Below, piece after piece: positions 55,536 to 63,622 of a DNA stretch of 64,000 nucleotides. The position numbers and the translations under genes were made by a program. A model generated the notes under the pieces. It was not told the DNA's origin. It made no database searches and was given only the letters and a program-made list of their open reading frames with translations. Within the stretch, counting starts at the first letter, position 1. Each line of letters opens with the position of its first letter. Source of the DNA: a virus; the IMG/VR virus record IMGVR_UViG_3300028800_000094, positions 1 through 64,000 of that record; one strand, written 5' to 3'.

Positions 55536-55765
55536 CGATCGAACTGAGCCCGTCCCTAACCAAAACGAAGTGCGGGACCACTGTTATAAAGGCACCGACC
55601 TATGCCGAAATTCTACAGCATTTCAGGGAGTTCGGGGCATCGATATACTCGAAAAAGGAAAATGCTGAGAACGAGCAGATCTACGTGATATTTGCGCAAG
55701 CTATATTCGACGCGAATAAAACGCTCTCTTCGCACTCCCGGTCACGACGGCTGAATCTCAGGTGA
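55532..55765 (+). CDS. Hypothetical protein
   Basis: 77 residues from ATG 55532 with GGGAAGGAGCCGGA upstream. KTKCGTTVIKAPTYAEILQH then FREFGASIYSKKENAENEQI. Lower GC than its neighbours. No recognised domain. Confidence 0.55.
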   Translation: MTIELSPSLTKTKCGTTVIKAPTYAEILQHFREFGASIYSKKENAENEQIYVIFAQAIFDANKTLSSHSRSRRLNLR

Positions 55766-55772
55766 CCTAGCG

Positions 55773-55952
55773 ATGGCGATCGTCTATCACGTCCAAAAGC
55801 TCGACGGCTATACGGACGGTCGTCCGTCCTGGCGAAAATATGGCGCCGCGTGGACGAGGGACGCCGCAGCTATAAAAATGGATTCCTTTAGGAAGCAGCA
55901 TCCGCACCTGACATTTCGTATTCGCAAAATAAGGCGCCGGGGGAGATCATGA
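55773..55952 (+). CDS. Small basic protein, 59 aa
   Basis: ATG 55773 to a stop overlapping the next ATG. IVYHVQKLDGYTDGRPSWRK, then Arg/Lys-rich end (TFRIRKIRRRGRS). Possibly nucleic-acid binding from composition only. A 6-bp hairpin (ACGGAC/GTCCGT) lies near its start. Confidence 0.5.
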   Translation: MAIVYHVQKLDGYTDGRPSWRKYGAAWTRDAAAIKMDSFRKQHPHLTFRIRKIRRRGRS

Positions 55953-56236
55953 TCGGGGTTCGCATTCGACATTGGAAGCGCGTCGACGACATAAACCACC
56001 ACGAAGTGCTCGACACTCCGGCCGATCCGATTATCAACGCCGAGGCCGCGAAGCGCCACGAAGTCGAGTATCATACCGTCGATTATCCCGGCAAGAAGCG
56101 TGGCTCCATCGAGCTTAAATTCCCGTCGCTTTTTATGGCGGAAATAGTTGCCCGCGCCCTGATACTTGCTTACAGTCAGGGCCGGCGAGACAAGGTTTCT
56201 GAATTCCGTCGAGCACTAGAATTCGATCCATCATAG
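55949..56236 (+). CDS. Hypothetical protein
   Basis: 95 residues, ATGA overlap, GGGGGAGATC upstream as ribosome site. VRIRHWKRVDDINHHEVLDT then VDYPGKKRGSIELKFPSLFM. No family recognised. Confidence 0.55.
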   Translation: MIGVRIRHWKRVDDINHHEVLDTPADPIINAEAAKRHEVEYHTVDYPGKKRGSIELKFPSLFMAEIVARALILAYSQGRRDKVSEFRRALEFDPS

Positions 56237-56247
56237 GTGGGGGCACC

Positions 56248-56592
56248 ATGAGACGCGTTATAATCGAGTCTCCTTTTGCGGGTAAAACGCAAAAGGAAAT
56301 CGACCGAAATACAGATTATGCTCGCGCGTGCATGCTGCACTCGCTAGGGCTGGGTGAGGCGCCTTTTTTATCGCACCTTTTATACACAAGAGTTCTCGAC
56401 GACAACGTTGAGAAGGAAAGAAAACTCGGAATCCTCGCAGGATTTGCATGGGCGCAAGTTGCCCACGCTACAGTAGTTTACGTCAATCTCGGTATTACCA
56501 TCGGAATGATGCGTGGTGCCGAAGCCGCTTCAATGGCAGGCCGCACCGTCGAATTTCGTTACCTCGCGCTCGACTGGGAGAAAACAGTATGA
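56248..56592 (+). CDS. DUF7768-like protein, possible nucleotide hydrolase fold
   Basis: 114 residues. RRVIIESPFAGKTQKEIDRN, DYARACMLHSLGLGEAPFLS, HLLYTRVLDDNVEKERKLGI and YVNLGITIGMMRGAEAASMA correspond to a phage family whose fold resembles nucleoside 2-deoxyribosyltransferases. A role in nucleotide metabolism is family-based inference. A perfect 10-bp hairpin is at 56271-56297 near the 5' end of the gene. Confidence 0.7.
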   Translation: MRRVIIESPFAGKTQKEIDRNTDYARACMLHSLGLGEAPFLSHLLYTRVLDDNVEKERKLGILAGFAWAQVAHATVVYVNLGITIGMMRGAEAASMAGRTVEFRYLALDWEKTV

Positions 56593-56969
56593 GCGCACAT
56601 CGTGTTTTCGTCGTAAACGAGCCGATGCGGTACAATCCGAACGACGGCCACCGCTCCATCGATTTAAGCCCCGCCTATGAATTCGGCGATCTCGTATTCC
56701 TATCGCCGCCCGGCAATCCCCCCCTGGATCCTGATTACATCACCCAGCGGATGCGGGAGTTGCTCGTCGACTTCACTTCAAACGATTTCCTTTTGCCTAT
56801 AGGCCACCCCGTACTTATCGGGTGGGCTACAGCCCTGGCCGCGCAGCGGGCAGGGGGGCGTATCAAGATGCTGCACTGGCTTCGGCAGTATCTGCGATAT
56901 ACCGTTATCGAGGCCATCTTATGGATACCAGAGCAGGAGAGCAGAGATGAACCAGTTACGCAATGCTAA
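56589..56969 (+). CDS. Conserved phage protein of unknown function
   Basis: 126 residues from ATG 56589 (overlaps the preceding stop). RVFVVNEPMRYNPNDGHRSI, DLSPAYEFGDLVFLSPPGNP, HPVLIGWATALAAQRAGGRI match a small phage protein pattern seen upstream of SSB-like genes. No function known to me. The C-terminal coding part overlaps the next gene's ribosome site and start. Confidence 0.6.
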   Translation: MSAHRVFVVNEPMRYNPNDGHRSIDLSPAYEFGDLVFLSPPGNPPLDPDYITQRMRELLVDFTSNDFLLPIGHPVLIGWATALAAQRAGGRIKMLHWLRQYLRYTVIEAILWIPEQESRDEPVTQC

Positions 56970-57579
56970 AACACCTGAAGAGGCTTTAGACATCGAAGCC
57001 GCGCCGGAGGCGGGCGCCTCCGATGTCCAGCGTGCCAAGGATATGGCCGACAAGGCCATAGCTATCGAGGCCGAGATAGCCGCGCTCGAAGAACAGATCA
57101 AAGGCAAGCGCGCGGCGTTGTCAGCGATCGTCGAGGGCTCGCTCGTCGAACTGATGAAGAGTGCGAACCTCAACGACTTCACCCTTGACGACAAAACGAA
57201 GGTGAAGCTCAACCGCATCATTCGGGCCTCGGTTCCAAAGAACGACGAGACCGGGCAGGCCGACCAAACCAGGTATCAGGCCGGCCTCGACTACATTATC
57301 TCGCTCGGCCAAGACGGAATGATCAAGCGCACATTCACCATTTTCTTCGGCAGGGCCGATGTCGCCTGGGCTAAGAAGTTCCAGCGCGATATGGCGCAGC
57401 GCAAGAAGCCGCTCGACTATGAGATGGCCGAGTGGGTCGAGCCCGGCACGCTGTCGAAGTTCGTACGCGACACCATCCTGGCCGGCGGCGAAATCGATAA
57501 GACCAAGCTGTCGATCCTCGATAAGACAGTGGTCGAGATCAAGCCGCCACGCGCGAAGAAGGCCGACTCAATCGAATAA
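56947..57579 (+). CDS. Coiled-coil protein of the replication module
   Basis: 210 residues after CCAGAGCAGGAGAGCAG, the full recurrent ribosome site. Helical N-terminal part with DKAIAIEAEIAALEEQIKGK then RAALSAIVEGSLVELMKS, an acidic coiled coil; the remainder is a folded domain (TKVKLNRIIRASVPKNDETG). Coiled-coil proteins of this kind next to an SSB-like gene are often Gam-like or recombination-associated, but the family is not established. Confidence 0.6.
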   Translation: MNQLRNAKTPEEALDIEAAPEAGASDVQRAKDMADKAIAIEAEIAALEEQIKGKRAALSAIVEGSLVELMKSANLNDFTLDDKTKVKLNRIIRASVPKNDETGQADQTRYQAGLDYIISLGQDGMIKRTFTIFFGRADVAWAKKFQRDMAQRKKPLDYEMAEWVEPGTLSKFVRDTILAGGEIDKTKLSILDKTVVEIKPPRAKKADSIE

Positions 57580-57643
57580 CGGAATCGTTGATCGCTGGCG
57601 CAACGCTAAATAATGCCAGCACCACATATGAAGGAAAAGCACT

Positions 57644-58636
57644 ATGAATAACCCGAACAAAAAGCACGATGACAAGCAGACCGAAACGAAGGAAGAAACC
57701 CATATCGAACCGCCGGCTCCCGAAGCAGCCAGCGCTCCCCCTGCCACCGTCGAAGAGTCGGCGACAGGGACAGCGCTCGCCGCCTACGATTTCGGCGACG
57801 ACGCCGGATCGGGAATGGAGAACGTCACGCGGGACGAATACAAGATCCCGTTCATTCGCGTGCTCCAGCAGATGTCGCCGCAATGCGCACCGCCGATCAA
57901 CGGCGGCGTCGAGGGCGCCAAGCCCGGCATGTTCTTTAACACCGCTACCGGCGAGATTCACGACGCGCTGATCGTGGTGCCGACCAGCCGCGATCATAAC
58001 TTCGTGAAGTATAACCGGCGCAAGGAAGACGGCGGAAACAACGAGGGCTTTATTCAGATCTACGCGCCCGACGATCCGATCATTCTTATGCTCCGCGAGA
58101 AGCAGGGCAAGTTCGGGAAGCTGCTGCCGGGCGACACGCCGCCGACCGAAATCGCCGAGACTATGTATCTCTATAGCCTCGTCGCTCCCGCGACCAAGGA
58201 AGGCAAGGCCCTCGGAACCTTCTTCCGGTGCATCCTGGCGTTCACGTCGACGCAGATCCCGAAATACCAGACTTTCGTGTCGCGCTATATGGGCATCCAG
58301 TATGAGGTTCGGCCGAACGAGTTTGTTCGGCCACCGCTCTGGGCGCACAAATGGTTCTTCACCACGGTCTACGAGACCAAGAAGAAGGGCTCGATCTACG
58401 GCTACCGCATCACCCTGTTCGGCCGTAACGAGGACAATACGGAATCGAAGGAGAAGTCGCTGATCAAGCGTACCGATCCGCTCTACCTCGACGGCAAAGC
58501 CTTTTACGAGTCGATCAAGAAGGGCGACGTCAAGGCCGACTACTCGCAGGCCGGCGCCGGGCAGGACGAACCGGGCGCGTCGGAGCCGAACAACGGCTCG
58601 GGCGCGGCCAATCCTGACGACGACGTGCCGTTCTAG
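57644..58636 (+). CDS. Probable single-stranded DNA-binding protein
   Basis: 330 residues. A disordered Lys/Glu/Pro N-terminus (1-60), a core domain (PFIRVLQQMSPQCAPPINGG, IHDALIVVPTSRDHNFVKYN, TQIPKYQTFVSRYMGIQYEV), and a Gly/Ala/Asn-rich linker ending NPDDDVPF. That last motif is the conserved acidic tip (DDDIPF-like) of SSB proteins that recruits other replication proteins. Gene position between a coiled-coil protein and the primase supports ssDNA binding. Confidence 0.65.
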   Translation: MNNPNKKHDDKQTETKEETHIEPPAPEAASAPPATVEESATGTALAAYDFGDDAGSGMENVTRDEYKIPFIRVLQQMSPQCAPPINGGVEGAKPGMFFNTATGEIHDALIVVPTSRDHNFVKYNRRKEDGGNNEGFIQIYAPDDPIILMLREKQGKFGKLLPGDTPPTEIAETMYLYSLVAPATKEGKALGTFFRCILAFTSTQIPKYQTFVSRYMGIQYEVRPNEFVRPPLWAHKWFFTTVYETKKKGSIYGYRITLFGRNEDNTESKEKSLIKRTDPLYLDGKAFYESIKKGDVKADYSQAGAGQDEPGASEPNNGSGAANPDDDVPF

Positions 58637-58654
58637 CCCGTAATAAGTAAGGCC

Positions 58655-58682
58655 GCCACAGCCCTAAAAACGGGGCTGTGGC
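58655..58682 (+). terminator. Stem-loop before the primase gene
   Basis: Perfect 10-bp stem, GCCACAGCCC (58655-58664) with GGGCTGTGGC (58673-58682). It follows the SSB-like stop by 19 bases. Only TTT occurs ten bases downstream, so a partial terminator or mRNA stabiliser is likely. Confidence 0.5.
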
Positions 58683-58709
58683 GAACGCTTTAAGGGTAGG
58701 GACGGGCCA

Positions 58710-60269
58710 GTGGTAGAGCCAAGCGCAGACGCACAACGATTGCACCAGCTATTCGCCGGGCTTGAGCGCGCGCACGGCTACTATTCGGTCGACGGCAAGC
58801 CTAACGAAAAGGGAAAGATCGAGGGCACCCGTTATACGGTTAAAGAGCCCGTTACCGATGAGAAGTGGCAGCGCCACCTCGACGGAATCTATAACACCTT
58901 TCCCTACGGCCTGGGCATCGTTCCGGTGCGGGACGACGGCACCGTTATGTTCGGTGCGATCGATATCGACGTCTATAAGGGGCTCGACCTTAAAAAGCTG
59001 GCGCAGCGGAGCAAGGAATTCGGCCTCCCGCTAATCGTATGCCGTACGAAATCAGGGGGGGCGCATCTCTACCTGTTCCTGAGCGAGCCGGCTCCGGCCG
59101 CCCTGGTGCGCGCCAAGCTGGCGGCATGGGCGGAGGCACTCGACCACAAGGGCGTCGAAATCTTCCCTAAGCAGGACTCGCCCGGCGACTCCGAGGACAA
59201 GCGCTACGGCAACTGGATCAACATACCCTATCAGGCGGGCGAGAAGACCACCCGCTTCGCCGTAAAGGACGGAAAGCGATTAACCCTCGCCGACTTCTTC
59301 GACTACGTCGACGCGATGAAGGTAAGCCCCGAGGAACTGGAGGGCATCGACCCCATAATTCAAGGCGAGGACGACGATCTCTTTTGGGGCGCACCCCCCT
59401 GCCTCAAGGCGCTGGTCGCGCGTGGCCCCATAGTGGACTTCCGCAATAATTTTATGTTTAGCATCGCCGTTTACCTCAAACGGCGATACGGCCCGGATGC
59501 CGTCGTCGAAAAGGCCCGACTCTACAATTCGCTCTTTTGCTCTCCTCCTCTGGATGGAACGGAACTTGATCAGCTCGCACTGTCGGCTACGAAAAAGAGT
59601 TATTCGTACAAGTGCAAAGACAATCCGATCCTCCCCGTTTGCGATAAGAAGGTCTGCTGCACTGTTGAGTTTGGCGTCGGCGGCGAACGCGGCGCCGACT
59701 CAACCGAATTGCAATTCGGTAAACTCCAGAAGCTGCTAACCGACCCCCCGCTCTACATATGGGAGATCAACGAGGCGCGGGTGGAGCTATCGGCATCTGA
59801 TCTCTTGACGCAGCGCGCGTTTCAGGTTCGCGCGTTTGAGGCCACCGATAAGATCATGCCGCCGCTCAAGCCGAAGGTGTGGCGCGAGTATTTGGAGGCC
59901 GCCGTTTCCGCAATGACGACCATAGAAGTCCCGGACGACGCCACGCGATCAGGCTTGGTCTGGGTACATTTGCATCAGTGGTGCACTTCCCGAGTAACTG
60001 CTCGTTCTAAGGATGAGCTTTTACTTGGTAAGCCCTGGACTGAAGAAGGTCGAACCTTCTTCAGTCCACTGGGTTTTTTATCGCATCTTTCGTCGCATAA
60101 GGTTGCCTGCGGCGAGCGTGATCTATATCGTTTCCTCCTAGAGCGCGGGGTTCAAAGCCATACCGAGACGATCAAGGGAAAGAGGATCAGCTTCTGGTCA
60201 ATCCCCGAATTTACGCTCCAGGTCGAGCCATTTGAGGTTCCCCGAGTTGAACCCGAGGGACAAATGTGA
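58710..60269 (+). CDS. Archaeo-eukaryotic-type primase (TOTE/PriS-like)
   Basis: 519 residues, GTG start. The catalytic region is VMFGAIDIDVYKGLDLKKLA (paired acidic residues), followed by VCRTKSGGAHLYLFLSEPAP and the His-containing EIFPKQDSPGD ... YGNWINIPYQAGEK, as in the AEP primase fold. A Cys cluster (YKCKDNPILPVCDKKVCC, about 310-327) would bind zinc. The C-terminal ~180 residues are a helical accessory domain. It primes DNA synthesis for the family A polymerase. It carries three strong internal hairpins (59463-59487, 59703-59720, 60033-60073). Confidence 0.88.
   Translation: MVEPSADAQRLHQLFAGLERAHGYYSVDGKPNEKGKIEGTRYTVKEPVTDEKWQRHLDGIYNTFPYGLGIVPVRDDGTVMFGAIDIDVYKGLDLKKLAQRSKEFGLPLIVCRTKSGGAHLYLFLSEPAPAALVRAKLAAWAEALDHKGVEIFPKQDSPGDSEDKRYGNWINIPYQAGEKTTRFAVKDGKRLTLADFFDYVDAMKVSPEELEGIDPIIQGEDDDLFWGAPPCLKALVARGPIVDFRNNFMFSIAVYLKRRYGPDAVVEKARLYNSLFCSPPLDGTELDQLALSATKKSYSYKCKDNPILPVCDKKVCCTVEFGVGGERGADSTELQFGKLQKLLTDPPLYIWEINEARVELSASDLLTQRAFQVRAFEATDKIMPPLKPKVWREYLEAAVSAMTTIEVPDDATRSGLVWVHLHQWCTSRVTARSKDELLLGKPWTEEGRTFFSPLGFLSHLSSHKVACGERDLYRFLLERGVQSHTETIKGKRISFWSIPEFTLQVEPFEVPRVEPEGQM
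60033..60079 (+). terminator. Intrinsic terminator-like structure inside the primase gene
   Basis: TGGACTGAAGAAGGT (60036-60050) pairs perfectly with 60054-60068 around a 3-base loop. CCC (60033-60035) pairs with GGG (60071-60073) after a 2-base bulge, immediately followed by TTTTTT (60074-60079). Everything expected of a factor-independent terminator is present, but it lies in the middle of an open coding frame, 190 bases before the stop. Confidence 0.75.
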
Positions 60270-61327
60270 TGGATGATTTCGGACCACCTCCAGAGTTAAT
60301 ATGGATCGACGTTGAGGATCTCTTTATCGATCCGCGATTCCAGCGTTCGATTGCGGAAGCGCGAGGAGAGCGGCTCGTCGCTCGCATCGCGGCAAACTTT
60401 CGCTGGAGCGTATTCGGGGCGATCCTCGTCACCCGCCTGGAAGATGGTCGCTATTCGGTAATCGACGGCCAGCACCGCATCGCTGCCGCCAAGAAGCGTG
60501 GGATCCGCCAAGTGCCGGCGGTCGTCGTGGCGCTTTTAAACCTAGCCGAGCAGGCCGAGTCCTTCGTTCGGGCGAACGCCGACCGTGTCCAGGTAAACCC
60601 CTACGCGCTATGGAAGGCCCGGCTTGCGGCCGGGGAGCCTGAGTGGATTGACTTCAAGGCAGCGCTCGATAAGGCCAAGATTGACGTGCCTTTTTATACT
60701 ATGGCCAAGCGCGAATTAAAACCTAACCAGACGCTGTCGCTCACGACGCTTAAAACGATTTTCGACACCCACGGCGATGAAACATTTCAGCTCATTGTTA
60801 CCGCAGTGCGGGAAGGCTTTCGGGGGTGCAGGGGGGAGTTAGGCGTCAGCGTGATCACGGCTGCGGCGATGCTGATTACCAGCCCGGTGGTCTTTGCGCT
60901 TCGGAAAAAGATGGCGATCGAGGTGCAGGCTTCTTTACAGAAGATGGGGCCGGAAGTTTTTAACAAAATAATGCGGGAACGGCGCCCTTTTGAGTCGACA
61001 TATATCGACGCCGCAGTTTACGCTATTAAAGCCGGGATGCAGATGCCGGTAAAGAATAGGGTCGAGCCACGCGCACCGGAGCCGATTTCACACTCCGAGC
61101 AGTCGAAGCCGCCGGTCCAGGCTCGGCCCTTACCTCCACATCATGAATGCCTTAGCACCCTAAAAGAATTCGGGCACTGGGTTGTCCGCGCGAAGTATCC
61201 GCGTGGCAGCAATATCTGGCAAATGAATGGTGGAGCCCTCATCACTACCCTTGAGTTATACCGGCGCGCGAACACCGAATTGGAGCGTCGTGGTCGTCCC
61301 AAGCTTTCCATAGGAGCCTCCAAATGA
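60269..61327 (+). CDS. ParB-like protein (ParB/Srx fold)
   Basis: 352 residues from ATG 60269 (a GTG one codon upstream overlaps the primase stop). IWIDVEDLFIDPRFQRSIAE then ILVTRLEDGRYSVIDGQHRI, AAAKKRG is the ParB/sulfiredoxin-like domain with its DGQHR motif (residues about 65-72). The remaining ~230 residues contain helices (ITAAAMLITSPVVFALRKKM) and a Pro-rich linker (about 270-300) before a C-terminal domain. ParB folds act as CTP-dependent DNA clamps or nucleases; here a replication or partition-like role is possible. Confidence 0.78.
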   Translation: MDDFGPPPELIWIDVEDLFIDPRFQRSIAEARGERLVARIAANFRWSVFGAILVTRLEDGRYSVIDGQHRIAAAKKRGIRQVPAVVVALLNLAEQAESFVRANADRVQVNPYALWKARLAAGEPEWIDFKAALDKAKIDVPFYTMAKRELKPNQTLSLTTLKTIFDTHGDETFQLIVTAVREGFRGCRGELGVSVITAAAMLITSPVVFALRKKMAIEVQASLQKMGPEVFNKIMRERRPFESTYIDAAVYAIKAGMQMPVKNRVEPRAPEPISHSEQSKPPVQARPLPPHHECLSTLKEFGHWVVRAKYPRGSNIWQMNGGALITTLELYRRANTELERRGRPKLSIGASK

Positions 61328-63606
61328 ATTTATCGAAAATAGCCCAGCGCATCTGGGACGAAAAATATCGTTTCAAACGTCTTACCGACAACGGCGATTT
61401 CGTCGTTGTCGATAAGACATTGCAGGACACCTGGGGACGTGTCGCCCGCGCCCTGGCTTCCGCCGAGCTGCCCAGCGTAAGAGACCATTACGAAACTGAA
61501 TTCTTTAAGGCCATGGAGGACTTCAAAGTCTTGCCGGCGGGCCGAATTATTGCCGGCGCCGGAACTGGTCGCCAAGTCACTTTGATGAATTGTTTTGTAA
61601 ACGGTGACATCCCCGACGATCTCGCAGGTATCTTTGAGCATTTGAAAGAAGCCGCAATTACTATGCAGCAGGGTGGCGGCATAGGGTACGACTTTAGTAC
61701 CTTACGCCCTAAAGGCGCTCCCGTTCGCGGTGTCGAAGCCGACGCGTCTGGACCGATCAGTTTTATGGACGTCTGGGATTCGATGTGCAGGACTATTATG
61801 AGCGCCGGCACACGGCGCGGCGCAATGATGGCTACCATGCGCTGTGACCACCCGGATATCGAAGCCTTTATCGATGCCAAGCAAGACGCCGGCCGCCTGC
61901 GGATGTTCAATCTCTCGGTCCTCTGCACCGATCCTTTCATGGACGCGGTCGGAGACGGAAGAGCCTTCGACCTTGTATTTGGTGGAAAGGTTTACAAGAC
62001 GATCCATGCCCGCGATCTCTGGGACCGTATTATGCGGGCGACCTACGCAGCGGCCGAGCCCGGCGTGATCTTCATCGATCAAATCAATCATCGCAATAAC
62101 CTCCATTACTGCGAAACAATCCGGTCGACGAATCCATGCGGCGAGCAGCCGTTGCCGCCCTATGGCACGTGCCTGCTGGGCTCGCTCAATCTGGCTCGAC
62201 TGGTACGGGAGCCTTTTACGAGAGAGGCCCACATTAAAGCCGGCGATATCGAGGATCTCGTCACCACGGCCGTTCGTATGCTTGACAACGTCATCGATAT
62301 TTCCGGCTACCCGCACCCGAAACAACGCCAGGAGGCATTCGACAAGCGTCGCATCGGCCTCGGCGTAACCGGCCTCGCCGACGCCCTCGCTATGTGCGGG
62401 GTTCGCTACGGATCCAGTGGGGCCATCACTCTTACTTCATCGTGGATGACGCTATTCGAGTGTGCCGCTTATAGAGCGTCGGCGATGCTCGCCAAAGAAA
62501 AAGGAAGATTCCCACTTTTTATCGAGAAAGAATATCTCGAAGGCGTCCACATCAAGCATCTTCCGACCGAGATTCGTGAGCTTATTCACAAGCACGGTAT
62601 TCGCAACGCACTCCTCACATCGATCGCACCGACCGGAACCATTTCACTATTCGCCGACAACCCGTCCTCTGGCATCGAGCCGATCTTCGACTTCGGTTAC
62701 AGTCGAACCATCTTAAAACCGGACGGCTCCAAAGATGTTGAGCAGGTCATGGACTACGCGGTTCGCCTTTACGAGGAGGCGAACCCCATAGGCCCCCTCC
62801 CCCCTGCCTTCGTGACCGCAGCCCAGCTTACTCCGGCCGACCACCTCGGCATGCAGGCCGTCGTGCAGGAGCACATTGACTCCTCGATTTCGAAGACCAT
62901 AAACCTACCGGAAAACATCACCTTCGAATCTTTCAAGGATATCTACCGGCAGGCTTACCTCCTGGGATGCAAGGGCTGCACAACTTACCGCCCGAACGAT
63001 ATCACCGGCTCGATCCTTTCTTCTTCCTCGATGACTATGGACGAAGCCGTTGAGCCGACCGGCACGCTTCCTGATATCATAGAGCCAATCACTCGCGGCG
63101 ACGTCGTTCCCGGCGAGACCTATAAACTGACGTGGCCCGAATCCGAGCACGCCCTATACCTTACGATCAACGACGTTGTCGTTGACGGAATCAAAAGACC
63201 GATCGAGGTCTTCGTAAACTCCAAAAATATGGAGCACTTCACGTGGACGGTCGCCCTTACCCGAATGATCTCAGCTATCTTTAGGCAGGGGGGTGACGTC
63301 GCTTTCGTGGCCGAAGAGCTGAAAAATGTTTTCGATCCTCGCGGTGGTGCTTGGATTGAAAAGAAGTACGTCCCGTCCATCGTTGCTTTGATCGGCGAGA
63401 AGATCGAGGATCACTTGCGGAAGATCGGGTGGTACGAGGACGTCGAAGCCGAGGTAATGGCCGACAAGGCTGTAGCGTTTGAAGACAAGCACCGCGAGCT
63501 TACCGGCCGCCCCGGCGACTGGTGTCCGAAGTGCCACCGCCCGACGCTCGTCCACAAGGAAGGGTGCGCCGAGTGCACCGGTTGCGATTATTCAAAGTGT
63601 TCTTAA
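61324..63606 (+). CDS. nrdJ: Class II (adenosylcobalamin-dependent) ribonucleotide reductase
   Basis: 760 residues, ATGA overlap with the previous gene. Conserved blocks: LPAGRIIAGAGTGRQVTLMN, MQQGGGIGYDFSTLRPKGAP, STNPCGEQPLPPYGTCLLGS (active-site Cys and the CGE), LLTSIAPTGTISLFADNPSS and YLLGCKGCTTYRPN. The C-terminus carries a CPKCHR ... CAECTGCDYSKC zinc-type tail, typical of NrdJ and used for re-reduction. It makes dNTPs from NTPs independent of oxygen, with B12 as radical source, feeding phage DNA synthesis. No intein or intron in it, unlike many phage RNRs. Confidence 0.95.
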   Translation: MNLSKIAQRIWDEKYRFKRLTDNGDFVVVDKTLQDTWGRVARALASAELPSVRDHYETEFFKAMEDFKVLPAGRIIAGAGTGRQVTLMNCFVNGDIPDDLAGIFEHLKEAAITMQQGGGIGYDFSTLRPKGAPVRGVEADASGPISFMDVWDSMCRTIMSAGTRRGAMMATMRCDHPDIEAFIDAKQDAGRLRMFNLSVLCTDPFMDAVGDGRAFDLVFGGKVYKTIHARDLWDRIMRATYAAAEPGVIFIDQINHRNNLHYCETIRSTNPCGEQPLPPYGTCLLGSLNLARLVREPFTREAHIKAGDIEDLVTTAVRMLDNVIDISGYPHPKQRQEAFDKRRIGLGVTGLADALAMCGVRYGSSGAITLTSSWMTLFECAAYRASAMLAKEKGRFPLFIEKEYLEGVHIKHLPTEIRELIHKHGIRNALLTSIAPTGTISLFADNPSSGIEPIFDFGYSRTILKPDGSKDVEQVMDYAVRLYEEANPIGPLPPAFVTAAQLTPADHLGMQAVVQEHIDSSISKTINLPENITFESFKDIYRQAYLLGCKGCTTYRPNDITGSILSSSSMTMDEAVEPTGTLPDIIEPITRGDVVPGETYKLTWPESEHALYLTINDVVVDGIKRPIEVFVNSKNMEHFTWTVALTRMISAIFRQGGDVAFVAEELKNVFDPRGGAWIEKKYVPSIVALIGEKIEDHLRKIGWYEDVEAEVMADKAVAFEDKHRELTGRPGDWCPKCHRPTLVHKEGCAECTGCDYSKCS

Positions 63607-63622
63607 CCAAGGAGTTTAAGAT

